Position numbers and translations under genes: made by a program. Below are positions 46,667 through 55,865 of a stretch of DNA of 64,000 bases, one piece after another (position 1 is the first letter of the stretch; each line of letters opens with the position of its first letter). The stretch covers positions 186,001 to 250,000 of the forward strand of contig NZ_ASWD01000005.1 in NCBI RefSeq assembly GCF_000407485.1, read 5' to 3'. The notes beneath the pieces were generated by a model. That model was not told the DNA's origin and did not search any database. It saw only the letters and a list, made by a program, of their open reading frames with translations. This DNA is from Enterococcus pallens ATCC BAA-351. GTDB lineage: Bacteria > Bacillota > Bacilli > Lactobacillales > Enterococcaceae.

Positions 46667-47080
46667 TTATCGAGTTTTCCAAAACACTTTAAAAGCTTCA
46701 GTCCTTCTTTTTCCGCAATTTATTCTTGTTAACTTATTGGTTTGCTTATCTCGAATATCAATCGGATACATATTGGGAGATTTCCCTGATATTATTACCT
46801 TTTTGTCGAAGGTTACTGTAACCTTTTTTAAGTCAAAAGATTTTTTTCGCAAACTACCGAAGGACAGAACTTCCAGCTGTTTATTCCTAATTTGAAAGGT
46901 CGTAAATTGTCCCCAAAGAGCTAAGCAAGATAACAAAAACATCAATGGAAAAAAGATCCAGAAACTTGTTTGTTCACCGTATCCGTGCGTGTAAGCGAAT
47001 TGGCACCAATAAATTAAAAAAATCAAAAATAAGCCAATAGATACTACATAAGCCCAATTCCATACAATTACCTTTTTCAT
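46667..47080 (-). CDS. Small two-helix membrane protein with PH-like tail
   Basis: 137 residues. Two membrane segments (VVSIGLFLIFLIYW and FFPLMFLLSCLALWG), then about 75 residues with a repeated beta-strand pattern, like bacterial PH-domain or EbsA-type proteins. AAGGAGTAAAA precedes the ATG. Function unknown. Confidence 0.6.
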   Translation of the reverse strand: MKKVIVWNWAYVVSIGLFLIFLIYWCQFAYTHGYGEQTSFWIFFPLMFLLSCLALWGQFTTFQIRNKQLEVLSFGSLRKKSFDLKKVTVTFDKKVIISGKSPNMYPIDIRDKQTNKLTRINCGKRRTEAFKVFWKTR

Positions 47081-47264
47081 TTTTACTCCTTACTCGTACT
47101 ATCTAATAAAGGACAACCTATTTAACAAGCTGCTTGAAGCGAATTTTATTATTTAGCAGATTGCTTTGGTCAAATTTCCAATCTTCACTAATGCATCTGC
47201 CAAATTACCAATTACAGAAAGACCGCCTTCATATTTCAACTCTCAACAAAGAATAAGTTCACTA

Positions 47265-47304
47265 GAAAATGCCCCGGACTATGCTTACATTCATCTCCAG
47301 AGCA
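47265..47304 (-). terminator. Terminator of the 66-codon gene
   Basis: On the minus strand TGCTCTGGA pairs with TCCGGGGCA (two G-U pairs), followed by TTTTC. Confidence 0.5.
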
Positions 47305-47314
47305 CTGATAAAAT

Positions 47315-47515
47315 CTAATCTTCAATTACAATACGCTGAACGACTGCCAAATTGATCAAACGAGAATTACTTGATTGTGTGTGTCGGACATGAATCCAGT
47401 TCGGTTCTTCGGAAAGTTCATTGACAAGGGTATTAGCATGGAAATTATTTCCTCGACCATACCGAAAAGCAACTTCCTTCCCATTGTTTAAAGCATCAAT
47501 TATGATCTGTTTCAA
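47315..47515 (-). CDS. Small hypothetical protein
   Basis: 66 residues starting at a TTG with GTGGTGAT upstream. Soluble, with a basic middle (FRYGRGNNFHANT). Own terminator. No known family; a short gene of this kind may be a genuine but uncharacterised one. Confidence 0.5.
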   Translation of the reverse strand: MKQIIIDALNNGKEVAFRYGRGNNFHANTLVNELSEEPNWIHVRHTQSSNSRLINLAVVQRIVIED

Positions 47516-47696
47516 AGCACTATCACCACACTTTCTAAGCTAATTATAGCACTTTTAGAATGACGAAAAAGTCTGTTTGTAAATAATTTGTTCTACTAGC
47601 TTACAAAAGGAAATTCTCCTCCTGAGCAAAAATCAAGTTATCACTATGATAATCTCAAAATCGAATTAAGTAGGCTGTTATTACAATAGAAATTTG

Positions 47697-47738
47697 TTCA
47701 AAAAAATCGCCACCTCTTTATTTAGAGAGTGACGATTT
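47697..47738 (-). terminator. Terminator of the proline reductase operon
   Basis: On the minus strand AAATCGTCACTCTCT pairs with AAAGAGGTGGCGATTT and continues in T residues, just after the permease stop. Confidence 0.85.
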
Positions 47739-47744
47739 TATAAA

Positions 47745-48623
47745 TTATACCATGACTGCTTTACTACGACTTTTCCGAATATATGTGATCCCAGTGTAAA
47801 CAATTACTACAATAATAATCCAAGTTAAAATATCTAAATTCAAACCAGTTACAAATTTAGCAGCAATAACTACACCAAACACACCTAAGATAGTGATAGC
47901 CAAACTTACTTTTCGTGCATAGTTTCCTGACTTGATAAAGTTAATGCTGGCCACTGGCATCAATCCGGCACAAGAACCCATCATAATGGGAAAAGCTACC
48001 AAAGGATTCAGGCCCAACATATAAACCATAGCCATACACGGCGCATATAATCCTACACCGATCGTCATCAAAGCACCAAAAATGAAATTACCAACTACAC
48101 CAATTAGTAATCGACCACCCGTTAGAGCCGTTGCTGTATTTCCTGCACCTAACAAATTAATCATACCAGTTTGACGAAGTGCCATTAAGACTGCCGTAGC
48201 AATCAAAGCCCAACCCATCCAAAATTGAACCGTCTTTTCAGGCAGTTTGGTTACTGTACGGGAACCCACGAAGGACCCGACAGTCGCTGCTGCAATTAGG
48301 GCAAACAATGTTACTGGTGCTACATCCACCACGGTAATAAAAATCATTGCTTCCACTAAAACAGGAATTGCATGACCGACATTCAAGGTTCCAGGCAATA
48401 AGCGATCATGATCTAGTTGTTTTGTTAAATCCAGCAGCATAGCTGTTGGGGCAAAACAACCAATTCCTAATGTATCTAAAAAATCTGTTACAAATCCAAT
48501 TAACCCAGAAACAATCCAGCTTCCGCCACCTAGATTGCCCTTATTTGCGAGAAGGTCTCTTCCCATCAAAACAGCTTGCATCACTGTAAAAATTGCTAAA
48601 ATAGCTAGTACAACTTGTACCAT
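47745..48623 (-). CDS. TauE/SafE-family permease of the proline reductase operon
   Basis: 292 residues with about eight membrane segments. Internal duplication: SGLIGFVTDFLDTLGIGCFAPT and GALMTIGVGLYAPCMAMVYMLG. AAGGAG precedes the ATG. It lies 183 bases after prdB in the same direction, with no promoter-like element I can name between them, only a hairpin, and it ends at the operon's terminator. Possible cargo: 5-aminovalerate out, proline in, or a sulfur/selenium anion in, which would suit two selenoproteins. All three are guesses. Confidence 0.85.
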   Translation of the reverse strand: MVQVVLAILAIFTVMQAVLMGRDLLANKGNLGGGSWIVSGLIGFVTDFLDTLGIGCFAPTAMLLDLTKQLDHDRLLPGTLNVGHAIPVLVEAMIFITVVDVAPVTLFALIAAATVGSFVGSRTVTKLPEKTVQFWMGWALIATAVLMALRQTGMINLLGAGNTATALTGGRLLIGVVGNFIFGALMTIGVGLYAPCMAMVYMLGLNPLVAFPIMMGSCAGLMPVASINFIKSGNYARKVSLAITILGVFGVVIAAKFVTGLNLDILTWIIIVVIVYTGITYIRKSRSKAVMV

Positions 48624-48716
48624 TTTTATTCTGCTCCTTCATCCAAAATAGATTTTTTCTGTTTTTGGGCGCAAAAAAATAACACCCTATCATAAGAAGA
48701 AAAATTCCCAATACTT

Positions 48717-48752
48717 CAGAGCAAGGATGAATCAGCCAACATCCTTACTCTG
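48717..48752. repeat. 13-base-pair hairpin between prdB and the permease gene
   Basis: CAGAGCAAGGATG pairs with CATCCTTACTCTG (one G-U). There is no T-run at its end, so it may slow decay or set the ratio of prdB to permease rather than terminate. Confidence 0.55.
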
Positions 48753-48806
48753 GCAAAGTAATCTCTGCACAAGTAATGGGAATTATTCCTTCGTTCTTAA
48801 ATTACC

Positions 48807-49532
48807 CTACACATGCGCAATGTATTCGTAAGGTAATGGAACGATCTTACCTGGTGTCTCGATGGTTACTAAGTTGGTTAACGTATCCTTTAAGATACCT
48901 GTTTGCATCTCAATGTTGTGTGGTTCTCCAGAGTTAGCGCCCATTGGAACCATCGGTGCTACCGCACGTGGTGATCCATTTTGACGTACTACTGGTGGTA
49001 ATGCTGCAATTAAAATAGTAGGAATTCCCGCTTCCTCAATAGCTCTCTGCACGATCACGGCAGTTCTATGACAGGTTCCTCAGCCAGCGGTCATTACGAC
49101 AGCGTCGACTTCTTCGTCTACTAATTTTTGTGCGATCTCAGGTCCAGTCACATCGTGAAAGGCTTCTTGGTCGCCCCCGCCGCCCATAAATGCATAATGA
49201 ACGGGTGCTGCTTCTTTAATAAAGCCTTCTTTGACTAATTCATGCAAACGGTCTATCGGAAACATTGCGTTCACGTCGCGGTTGACATCGGCATTGTCGT
49301 ACCCACCGTGCGATACCATTAATTCGTCGCTTGGTGTACCATCTGGCACTTCGCGGTACGTCGTATCCCCTGCTAAATTGAATCGTTTGTCACTCTTTAA
49401 ATGAACACCTGCTGCAGTAGCTAGTGCAACACGCATTTCTTTCAGCTCTTTTTTGACCGGTGTGAAGACAGATTTCGGCGTGATTGGCACGAAAATTTCT
49501 GACTGCAACCCTTCAAAGACTGTTAAGCCCAT
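48807..49532 (-). CDS. prdB: D-proline reductase selenoprotein subunit PrdB (in-frame UGA)
   Basis: One frame of 241 residues interrupted by a single TGA (bases 49080-49082), codon 151. Read as selenocysteine it gives VVMTAG-U-GTCHRTAV, the active-site context of PrdB, and the frame runs on in family-like sequence to TAG at 48807. The total length equals that of clostridial PrdB as I remember it. The selenocysteine attacks D-proline and, with the pyruvoyl group of PrdA, opens the ring to 5-aminovalerate. An RNA hairpin (CUGC...GCAG) lies just after the UGA, as needed for SelB. The ribosome site (GAGGAG) lies in the end of the upstream gene. Simple gene callers would split it. Confidence 0.93.
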
Positions 49533-49535
49533 GTG

Positions 49536-49835
49536 TTAATTCTCCTCTCTGTGTGTCTGTTCGCGTTTTTTCTGATTTTCCAACCGACGTCGTTCGTGCT
49601 CTTTAATGGCATGAACATAATGATCGTTTGGCTCCTCTTCCAAAACCTCTGGATACGTCATTAAAAATCCAACTTCCTGACCAATTGCTAAATCATATTC
49701 AGAAATGATCATGCGTCGAGGAATTTTTAATTGACCTAAACGTCCTTTGATATCGATTGTTACGCTTGCATCGTGAAGCTCAACAATAATTCCCTCAAAC
49801 ATTTGTTCCGTTGAAATGTATTTGAGTCTGTCCAT
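49536..49835 (-). CDS. Small conserved protein of proline reductase clusters
   Basis: 99 residues between prdA (21 bases) and prdB (3 bases). The N-terminal 65 residues look like a small beta-barrel (IIVELHDASVTIDIKGRLGQL and KIPRRMIIS) followed by an acidic/basic helical tail. Small proteins of this kind occur between prdA and prdB in clostridial clusters (CBO2463/CBO2479-type, from memory). Role unknown, perhaps in assembly. Confidence 0.7.
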   Translation of the reverse strand: MDRLKYISTEQMFEGIIVELHDASVTIDIKGRLGQLKIPRRMIISEYDLAIGQEVGFLMTYPEVLEEEPNDHYVHAIKEHERRRLENQKKREQTHREEN

Positions 49836-49855
49836 AATTTTTTCGTCACCTAAAT

Positions 49856-51754
49856 CTAGTCTTTTTCGTAAATCTCTTGACGTTTTTTGCTCTTAGGTAA
49901 AATTTGTTCATTGTCAACCAGGTCAACTTTCTTGCCCGTCGTCTTTTCAATGATTTCGATATTGTTTAACTTCACATTTGGATTCCACTTGCGTTCAGCT
50001 GCTTTAATTTCGCCGCCGCCCATCAGTGTTTTCAACATTGCCAAGTCGCGAATGGCGTCTTCTTTACACAACGTATTGTTAGACAAGATTTCATTTTCGA
50101 TCCCTTGTTTTGATTTGTTGTTATCCACCATTGCGCCCATTTCTGGGTTTCCGACAACTAGAGCCCCTTGAACGGCAGAGTAGGAATCCCCTACAACCTT
50201 GACGCCTCGTTTACCGATTTCTTCGATATGAGAAGCAAAGTCAATGTGGTTATTTCCGAATCCTTCTGTCGTTACAATCGCTCCGTCAATATCCATCGCT
50301 TCAATCGTCATACCTAGACGTTTTGACACATAGTATTTTTCAGTATTTGCCTGAGGTGAACCGACAAACATCACGCCTACCAAATCAATTTCTGGATCTT
50401 CCATCGCTTCCATCACCAATGGTTCTCTCCAGTAATGACGCGACGTTTCTTTTGATGCAGGTCCAATACAAGTCAATGCATGAATACCACCATCTAATAC
50501 TTCGGTCGGTGCTAACATGATTGGCAGGTTGCCAAGGTCAACGTTGGGTTTTGCACCAAGGGTGCCGACTGGCTCAACAGGCATAATCAAGTTATCGTGC
50601 ATCGCCCCTTGTCCCATGATTTCTTTAACAATCAAGACACGTTTGTTACCAAAACGGCGTTTTTGCACGATTTCTTCTGACGCACTTACCAATGCTTCGT
50701 CTGCTTTTTTAATCGCTTCACGAATCTCTTGGGTAATATAATCGGACGCTTTATGGGCTGCCAATGGACCTGGGCGTTCCATATTCGCCCCTTCTTTAAT
50801 TGTTACTTGCGTTTTAATGAAAATTTCGCCTTTTTCTGGTGCTCCAGGACGTCCCCACATGATGTTGCGGTCCAATTCACCTTCCGATGAACCGAATTCG
50901 CCGATTTGAACACCATTTGCGTCTGTTCCTGTTACTACCAAGACCACACCGTCCAATACGCGTGTTACGCCATGGCCGATATCGCCTTCTGCTTTTGCAG
51001 CAATTGGTTGAACGTCCATGATGGTTTCGCTGTATTCGTTGTAACGGTCTGGCGTAATGATTTCAAAGGTCATGCTTTCCACTAGTTCTTCTAGTTCAAC
51101 TGCTTCAGCACACATTTCTTCCATCTTACGTAAGATTAAGGTTGTTCCTTCAATTTTCGTCTCTTCGCCAAATTTTACTTTGTCGATCGTTAAGTAGTCA
51201 CGACGAACCGAGCGAATCACTTTCTCTTCTACTTCTGCCTCCGCAGCTGGTGCCTGCGGTGCAGGAGCGGCTGCTTGTTCTGGCGCAATTGGCGCTGGTG
51301 CAGCAGGTGCTGCCACGCCCATTGATCCAGCAACGGACATAGGGACTTCTAAGTCAATACCTTTTCCTTCTGCAATGTGAATCTTGATGGTTCCTCCTGC
51401 AAATGGTACTGCTGATGCTGCAGGCGGTACGGGGTGAACAGGTGCTTCTGACACTGCGGGCATTGGTTCTTCTGCCACTTCTGGTTCGGCAGCTTCCACT
51501 TCCTTCACACCATCAAGAATCTCTCTTGTTAAAGGAATCAAGGCATCTGTGGTTTCCTTTAACGTTGTTCCAAGTACTTGTTCGATTGTTAACGCGTTTT
51601 CAGGGATTTCTAGTAACCCTGAATCCTCCAAATCTTCAAAGATCGCTGGATCTTCTAAATCATCTGGTGCGATCACTTTCCCTGCTTCTGCACGGCAACA
51701 TAATACTGCAGGATCTTTTGCATGTTCTTTCGCAGTTTCTGCTGTAATAGACAT
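49856..51754 (-). CDS. prdA: D-proline reductase proprotein PrdA
   Basis: 632 residues, preceded by TTAGGAGG. The start MSITAETAKEHAKDPAVLCCRAE matches the PrdA family. Residues 145-175 form an Ala/Pro linker. Self-cleavage before Cys429 in HALTCIGPASKET should create the pyruvoyl group that binds proline. The product forms two subunits that assemble with PrdB. The reaction reduces D-proline to 5-aminovalerate as an electron sink (Stickland fermentation). It lies 26 bases after prdC. No proline racemase gene (prdF) is present in the window, so racemisation must be encoded elsewhere. Confidence 0.95.
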   Translation of the reverse strand: MSITAETAKEHAKDPAVLCCRAEAGKVIAPDDLEDPAIFEDLEDSGLLEIPENALTIEQVLGTTLKETTDALIPLTREILDGVKEVEAAEPEVAEEPMPAVSEAPVHPVPPAASAVPFAGGTIKIHIAEGKGIDLEVPMSVAGSMGVAAPAAPAPIAPEQAAAPAPQAPAAEAEVEEKVIRSVRRDYLTIDKVKFGEETKIEGTTLILRKMEEMCAEAVELEELVESMTFEIITPDRYNEYSETIMDVQPIAAKAEGDIGHGVTRVLDGVVLVVTGTDANGVQIGEFGSSEGELDRNIMWGRPGAPEKGEIFIKTQVTIKEGANMERPGPLAAHKASDYITQEIREAIKKADEALVSASEEIVQKRRFGNKRVLIVKEIMGQGAMHDNLIMPVEPVGTLGAKPNVDLGNLPIMLAPTEVLDGGIHALTCIGPASKETSRHYWREPLVMEAMEDPEIDLVGVMFVGSPQANTEKYYVSKRLGMTIEAMDIDGAIVTTEGFGNNHIDFASHIEEIGKRGVKVVGDSYSAVQGALVVGNPEMGAMVDNNKSKQGIENEILSNNTLCKEDAIRDLAMLKTLMGGGEIKAAERKWNPNVKLNNIEIIEKTTGKKVDLVDNEQILPKSKKRQEIYEKD

Positions 51755-51780
51755 TCGTTAATTCCTCCTAAGATTTTTTC

Positions 51781-53070
51781 TTAATTTGTCGGTAATTTAC
51801 GATATAGTCTGTGCCCATCAGCCCGCAGTACGTGATCTGTATGATGATAAACCGGAACTCCTAACCTAGGAGCTACACCCATGACGGTGTTCGTTCAATC
51901 AGAACAGGAGCCAGTCATTACGACTTCGGCGCCTTGTTTTTTCAAGGACATTACCGCCTTCGCTTGACCTGGACATATACCTGGTAAGGCACACCTATAT
52001 CTTCCATTTACTTCTACCATTCGCTTACAGCGTTCTGCAGCGACAACTTCAGCGCCCATGTTATTCACGATTTCGGTCATCCGTTCTGCGGAACCTCCGC
52101 ATTCGCAAATCAGCAAGCCGACTTTGCGGTGTTCCTGTGGAAATGGCATAGCTACTAGCACGCCTCCACTTGTTTTCGTAATTGGCGTTGTTTCTTCCCC
52201 GCTGCGTCCAGTCATCGGTCCGCCGATAACGATTTCGCCATGAGGCTCTACATAGCCGCCTACATTATTAATTAATGTTTTGACAGGTGTTCCCATCGGA
52301 ACATCTACAAAGACCGTTTCCTTTTGTTTCACCCGTCCAGAAACCGTGACATCCTTGTCGATGAATGGCTTGCGATCTTCAATGGCCTCTGCAATCCGTT
52401 TGATCGTTTCGACATTATCAATGACTGCACCGACTTCCGTTGGAAGCTGGCCTGGTTCCAAGACAACATCCATCACCTCACGAACAATCATACGTTCATC
52501 GCCTGCTGGATAAATATCCGGCAGTTGATACACCTCAATATTCGCTTCGGCCTCCACTGCTTTGATTAAGCGCAGCACTAATTGGCGATGTTTACCTTTC
52601 ACCGCAATGACACCTTTAGGTGCCTTCACCATCTCCATACAATACTTCGTTCCACGGATCAACTGATCAATATGCTCACTCATTTGTTTCACGTTATGAG
52701 CAAGCAGCGCTTCACACTCCGCTCCATTGGCAATAAATACGCCCTCAGAAATTTCACAGGACAGTTTTAGAAATGTTGGGAAACCAGCTCCGCCAGCACC
52801 AACAACTCCGGCTTCTTCTACCGCTTTAATCATGGAATCTGTTTCTGGAATCGGTACATAGCTGGAAAAGTCCTGTTCCTCATCAATCATCAGAACAACA
52901 CTTTCGTCACTAACATCTACTACTTTGCCAGAAAAACTGCTGTGAATATTGGCTCCAAGACCATTTGGCTCCGCAACCAACTGACCTCGTTTAACCTTTT
53001 CTCCAGCTTGGACAATCCCTTTACAAGGAGCGCCAACATGTTGCTTTAATGGTATAAGAATTTGTGTCAA
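51781..53070 (-). CDS. prdC: Electron-transfer protein PrdC (RnfC-like), in-frame UGA selenoprotein
   Basis: 429 residues if TGA at 51895-51897 (codon 392) is read as selenocysteine. The motif is TGSCSD-U-TNTVMG, after which 37 more codons (VAPRLGVPVYHHTDHVLRAD...) run in family-like sequence to TAA, so stopping at the UGA would remove the C-terminus. The N-terminus has an RnfC-like biotinyl-type fold (GIVQAGEKVKRGQ), the flavin/NADH loop GAGGAGFPTFLKL and later CxCGG and RCALPGICPG. It should pass electrons from NADH to the reductase. It starts at a TTG, nine bases after AGGAGGTGA. A CUCCUA/UAGGAG hairpin lies about 25 bases past the UGA, a typical bacterial SECIS position. Confidence 0.92.
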
Positions 53071-53125
53071 TTTATTTCACCTCCTGTATTTATACTGCCG
53101 CTATATTAGTAAAATTTAATAGCTC

Positions 53126-53146
53126 ACGATTGCGTTCGCTAATCGT
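53126..53146. promoter_or_regulatory. LysR-type operator candidate
   Basis: ACGATT-N9-AATCGT is a dyad of the ATT-N9-AAT type that LysR proteins bind; the spacer (GCGTTCGCT) extends the symmetry. It lies 56 bases upstream of the prdC start. Confidence 0.5.
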
Positions 53147-53245
53147 TTCAAATTAAGATGTACTAGCAAATGATGAAACTGCGCCTAGTACATTTAGTCA
53201 TTAGCCAGCTTAGTGTTTAAGTACCCCATGCATTTTTACTGGACT

Positions 53246-53420
53246 AGTGGATTTCCGTTCAACTTCCATTTTTGTTTAATGTCTTCTGGATGCTCCACAA
53301 TTCTATAAACTTTGTAAAAAACATCACGAATCAGTTGAACAGAAAGAGCTCCTTGTGAATAATATAATTTAGCAGTATCATTAAGTAAATCGCTATTTTT
53401 TAAACTTATCCTTGAAGATC
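53246..53420 (-). pseudogene. Short 3'-end-like frame, possible gene remnant
   Basis: A minus-strand frame without a start codon reads ...TAKLYYSQGALSVQLIRD and VFYKVYRIVEHPEDIKQK, then TAA. It looks like real protein sequence of a C-terminus, but I do not know the family. Upstream the frame is closed by TGA. Confidence 0.35.
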
Positions 53421-53481
53421 ATTCAACAATACGCGATTAATCGGCAAATTAATAAGAAATACTGATAAAGGTGGACTAGGA

Positions 53482-54360
53482 ATGGATACTAGAAAATACA
53501 AAGTATTATTGACAGTAGTGGATTTAGGAAGCTTTACTAAAGCAGCAGATGAGCTGGGGTATACGGTCTCAGGTATTTCTCATATGATGAATTCTTTAGA
53601 AGAAGAAATCGGTTTTAAAATCCTATTTCGTTCCAAAAAAGGGGTAACATTATCTCATGATGGTGCTGAGCTCTTGCCAATTTTACGTTCTATTATCAAA
53701 TTGGAGGAGAAATACGAGCAAACATTGAGTGAGATGCATGACTTGAACCAAGGAAGTATTCATATAGGAAGCTATCCCAGTGTTGCCAACCACTGGCTGC
53801 CAAAAATTATCAAGCAATTTAATCGACAATACCCTAAAATAAGAATAAAGATAACTGAAGGAGTTAATCAGGAAATCTTAAAATTACTAGATGAAAAAAG
53901 AGTTGATTTTGGATTTGCCAGTAGTCAAAATATCGGAAATTACAAATGGATTCCTCTCGGGACAGATCCAATGATTGCCGTTTTACCGTTGGATCACCCT
54001 AAAGCAGAGGATGAATACTATGATTTGAGAGATGTTGAACATGATGATTTTATTGTTACAGCTGGAGGAAATGATGAGGATGTGTCTAATTTATTGAGAA
54101 AATATTCACTTACTCCAAATATTAGTTATCAAACCTTCGAAAACTACTCAGCTTTAGCGATGATCGAAGAAGGTTTAGGCATGAGTGTGATGAATGAATT
54201 AATCACTAAAGGAAGAAATGTTACCTTAGTTAAGAAAAAATTAAACCCACCAGCATTCATTGAATTAGGCATGCTAATACCAAAGGACATTGTAACGCCG
54301 GCAGTTGTAAAGTTTGTTGAGTACACTAAAAATTATTTTGAAGAACACCCAACTATTTAA
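53482..54360 (+). CDS. LysR-family regulator, probable controller of the prd operon
   Basis: 292 residues, preceded by AAGGTGG. Helix-turn-helix GSFTKAADELGYTVSGISHM and a LysR effector domain (HIGSYPSVANHWLPKIIKQF). It is divergent from prdC across 411 bases with a LysR-type dyad between them. In clostridia the operon is run by the sigma-54 activator PrdR; no such gene or -24/-12 box is seen here, so regulation appears different. The effector may be proline. Confidence 0.85.
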   Translation: MDTRKYKVLLTVVDLGSFTKAADELGYTVSGISHMMNSLEEEIGFKILFRSKKGVTLSHDGAELLPILRSIIKLEEKYEQTLSEMHDLNQGSIHIGSYPSVANHWLPKIIKQFNRQYPKIRIKITEGVNQEILKLLDEKRVDFGFASSQNIGNYKWIPLGTDPMIAVLPLDHPKAEDEYYDLRDVEHDDFIVTAGGNDEDVSNLLRKYSLTPNISYQTFENYSALAMIEEGLGMSVMNELITKGRNVTLVKKKLNPPAFIELGMLIPKDIVTPAVVKFVEYTKNYFEEHPTI

Positions 54361-54389
54361 AGATTAGTATGAAAAAAATTGTATATCAA

Positions 54390-54440
54390 TAAGAGACTGA
54401 CTTACACCAATACGATTGGTGCGAGTCAGCCTCTTGAATT
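54390..54440. terminator. Bidirectional terminator
   Basis: AAGAGACTGACTTACACCAAT pairs with ATTGGTGCGAGTCAGCCTCTT (mismatched centre) and is followed by TTTTTAA. It ends the LysR gene and, on the minus strand, the pdh operon. Confidence 0.85.
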
Positions 54441-54451
54441 TTTAATTTATA

Positions 54452-55858
54452 TTAAATATGGATCGGCATTCCAAGAGCTAGCTCAGAAGCATCCATCACG
54501 ATTTCCCCTAATGATGGGTGTGGGTGGATCGTTAATGCAATATCTTCTGCATTCATGCCTGATTCAATTGCCAATGCTAATTCAGAAACCATATCACTGG
54601 CCCCAACCCCAGCGATTTGAGCACCAATAATTACATTGTCCTCAACAGTTGTCACCAAACGGATGAATCCTTCTGTTTTAGCTAATGACAAAGCACGACC
54701 GTTACCAGAGAATGGGAATTTAAAGGCTTTTGCTTCAAGCCCAGCTTCTTTGGCTTCTTTGATCGTCATACCAACCGATGCTAATTCTGGATCAGTAAAG
54801 GCAACAGCTGGCATTGCTTTGTAATCCACAGCTACCTTCTTACCAGAAATGGCTTCAGCAGCAATTTTGGCTTCATAACTGGCTTTGTGAGCCAAAGCAG
54901 CACCTGGAACTATGTCGCCGATTGCGTAAATATTTGGAATATTGGTACGTCCTTGATTATCTACTTGGATCAAGCCGCGTTCGTTCATTTCAACACCGGC
55001 TTGTTCTAATCCCATATCGTTTGTATTCGGACGACGACCAACTGTTACCATAACATAATCAGCTTCGATTGTTTCTTCTTTGCCGTCAACTTCGTAGCGA
55101 ACACTTACGCTGTCACCGTTATCCACTGCTTCACGGGCCATAGCAGAAGTGACAATTTTAACGCCTTTTTTCTTGAAGTCTTCTTCCACGATTTTTACCA
55201 TGTCTTTTTCATAGGTAGGTAAAATTTGTGGAGTTCCTTCAATAATAGTTACTTCCGAGCCTAAGTTGGCATAAGCTGCGCCTAATTCCGCACCAATTAC
55301 ACCGCCACCAATGATAACGAATTTCTTCGGTACTTCCTTCAATGACAACCCGCCAGTAGAGTCTAATACCCGTCCGCCGAATTTAAATCCAGGAATTTCA
55401 ATTGGGCGAGAACCGGTTGCGACGATGGCATTGTTAAATGAATAGGTTTGCGCAGAATCTGGATGGATCACACGCAAGGTTTTATCATCCACAAAGAAGG
55501 CTTCTCCTTCAATGATTTCGACTTTGTGTTTCTTCAATAGAAATTTTACGCCGGAGGTTAATTTGTTTACTACACCGTTCTCTTTCCATTCTTGGGTTTT
55601 TTCAAAGTCTAATTTAACGTTTTCGGCAGTTACACCAAAGGTTGAAGAATCCAACGCTTCTTGGTAGTGATGGCCTGCAGAAATTAAGGCCTTGGAAGGA
55701 ATACATCCAACGTTCAAACAAACGCCTCCGATGAATTCTCTTTCAATAATGGCAACGGTTTGTCCCATTTCAGCAGCCCGGATGGCGGCAACATATCCGC
55801 CAGGCCCGGAACCGATCACGACTGTATCTAATTCAATAGCAAAATCTCCAACTACCAT
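54452..55858 (-). CDS. pdhD: Dihydrolipoamide dehydrogenase (E3) of the pyruvate dehydrogenase complex
   Basis: 468 residues. FAD motif [20 protein letters not shown], redox pair [19 protein letters not shown] site [20 protein letters not shown], second FAD motif [18 protein letters not shown], and the active-site His-Glu in HPHPSLGE. It reoxidises the lipoyl groups of E2 and makes NADH. Last gene of pdhA-B-C-D; its ribosome site overlaps the end of the E2 gene. Confidence 0.96.
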   Translation of the reverse strand: MVVGDFAIELDTVVIGSGPGGYVAAIRAAEMGQTVAIIEREFIGGVCLNVGCIPSKALISAGHHYQEALDSSTFGVTAENVKLDFEKTQEWKENGVVNKLTSGVKFLLKKHKVEIIEGEAFFVDDKTLRVIHPDSAQTYSFNNAIVATGSRPIEIPGFKFGGRVLDSTGGLSLKEVPKKFVIIGGGVIGAELGAAYANLGSEVTIIEGTPQILPTYEKDMVKIVEEDFKKKGVKIVTSAMAREAVDNGDSVSVRYEVDGKEETIEADYVMVTVGRRPNTNDMGLEQAGVEMNERGLIQVDNQGRTNIPNIYAIGDIVPGAALAHKASYEAKIAAEAISGKKVAVDYKAMPAVAFTDPELASVGMTIKEAKEAGLEAKAFKFPFSGNGRALSLAKTEGFIRLVTTVEDNVIIGAQIAGVGASDMVSELALAIESGMNAEDIALTIHPHPSLGEIVMDASELALGMPIHI

Positions 55859-55865
55859 GTTTCTA

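Larger units (their letters stand above)
53071..53481. promoter_or_regulatory. Divergent control region of prdC and the LysR gene
   Basis: 411 bases. It holds the LysR-type palindrome (53126-53146), a possible minus-strand -10 (TAATAT at 53103-53108) and a short minus-strand remnant frame (53246-53420). Confidence 0.6.

Noticed and set aside
49080-49082. Treating the prdB UGA as a nonsense mutation
   Set aside because: It sits exactly at the known selenocysteine site, and sequence on both sides is intact in frame.
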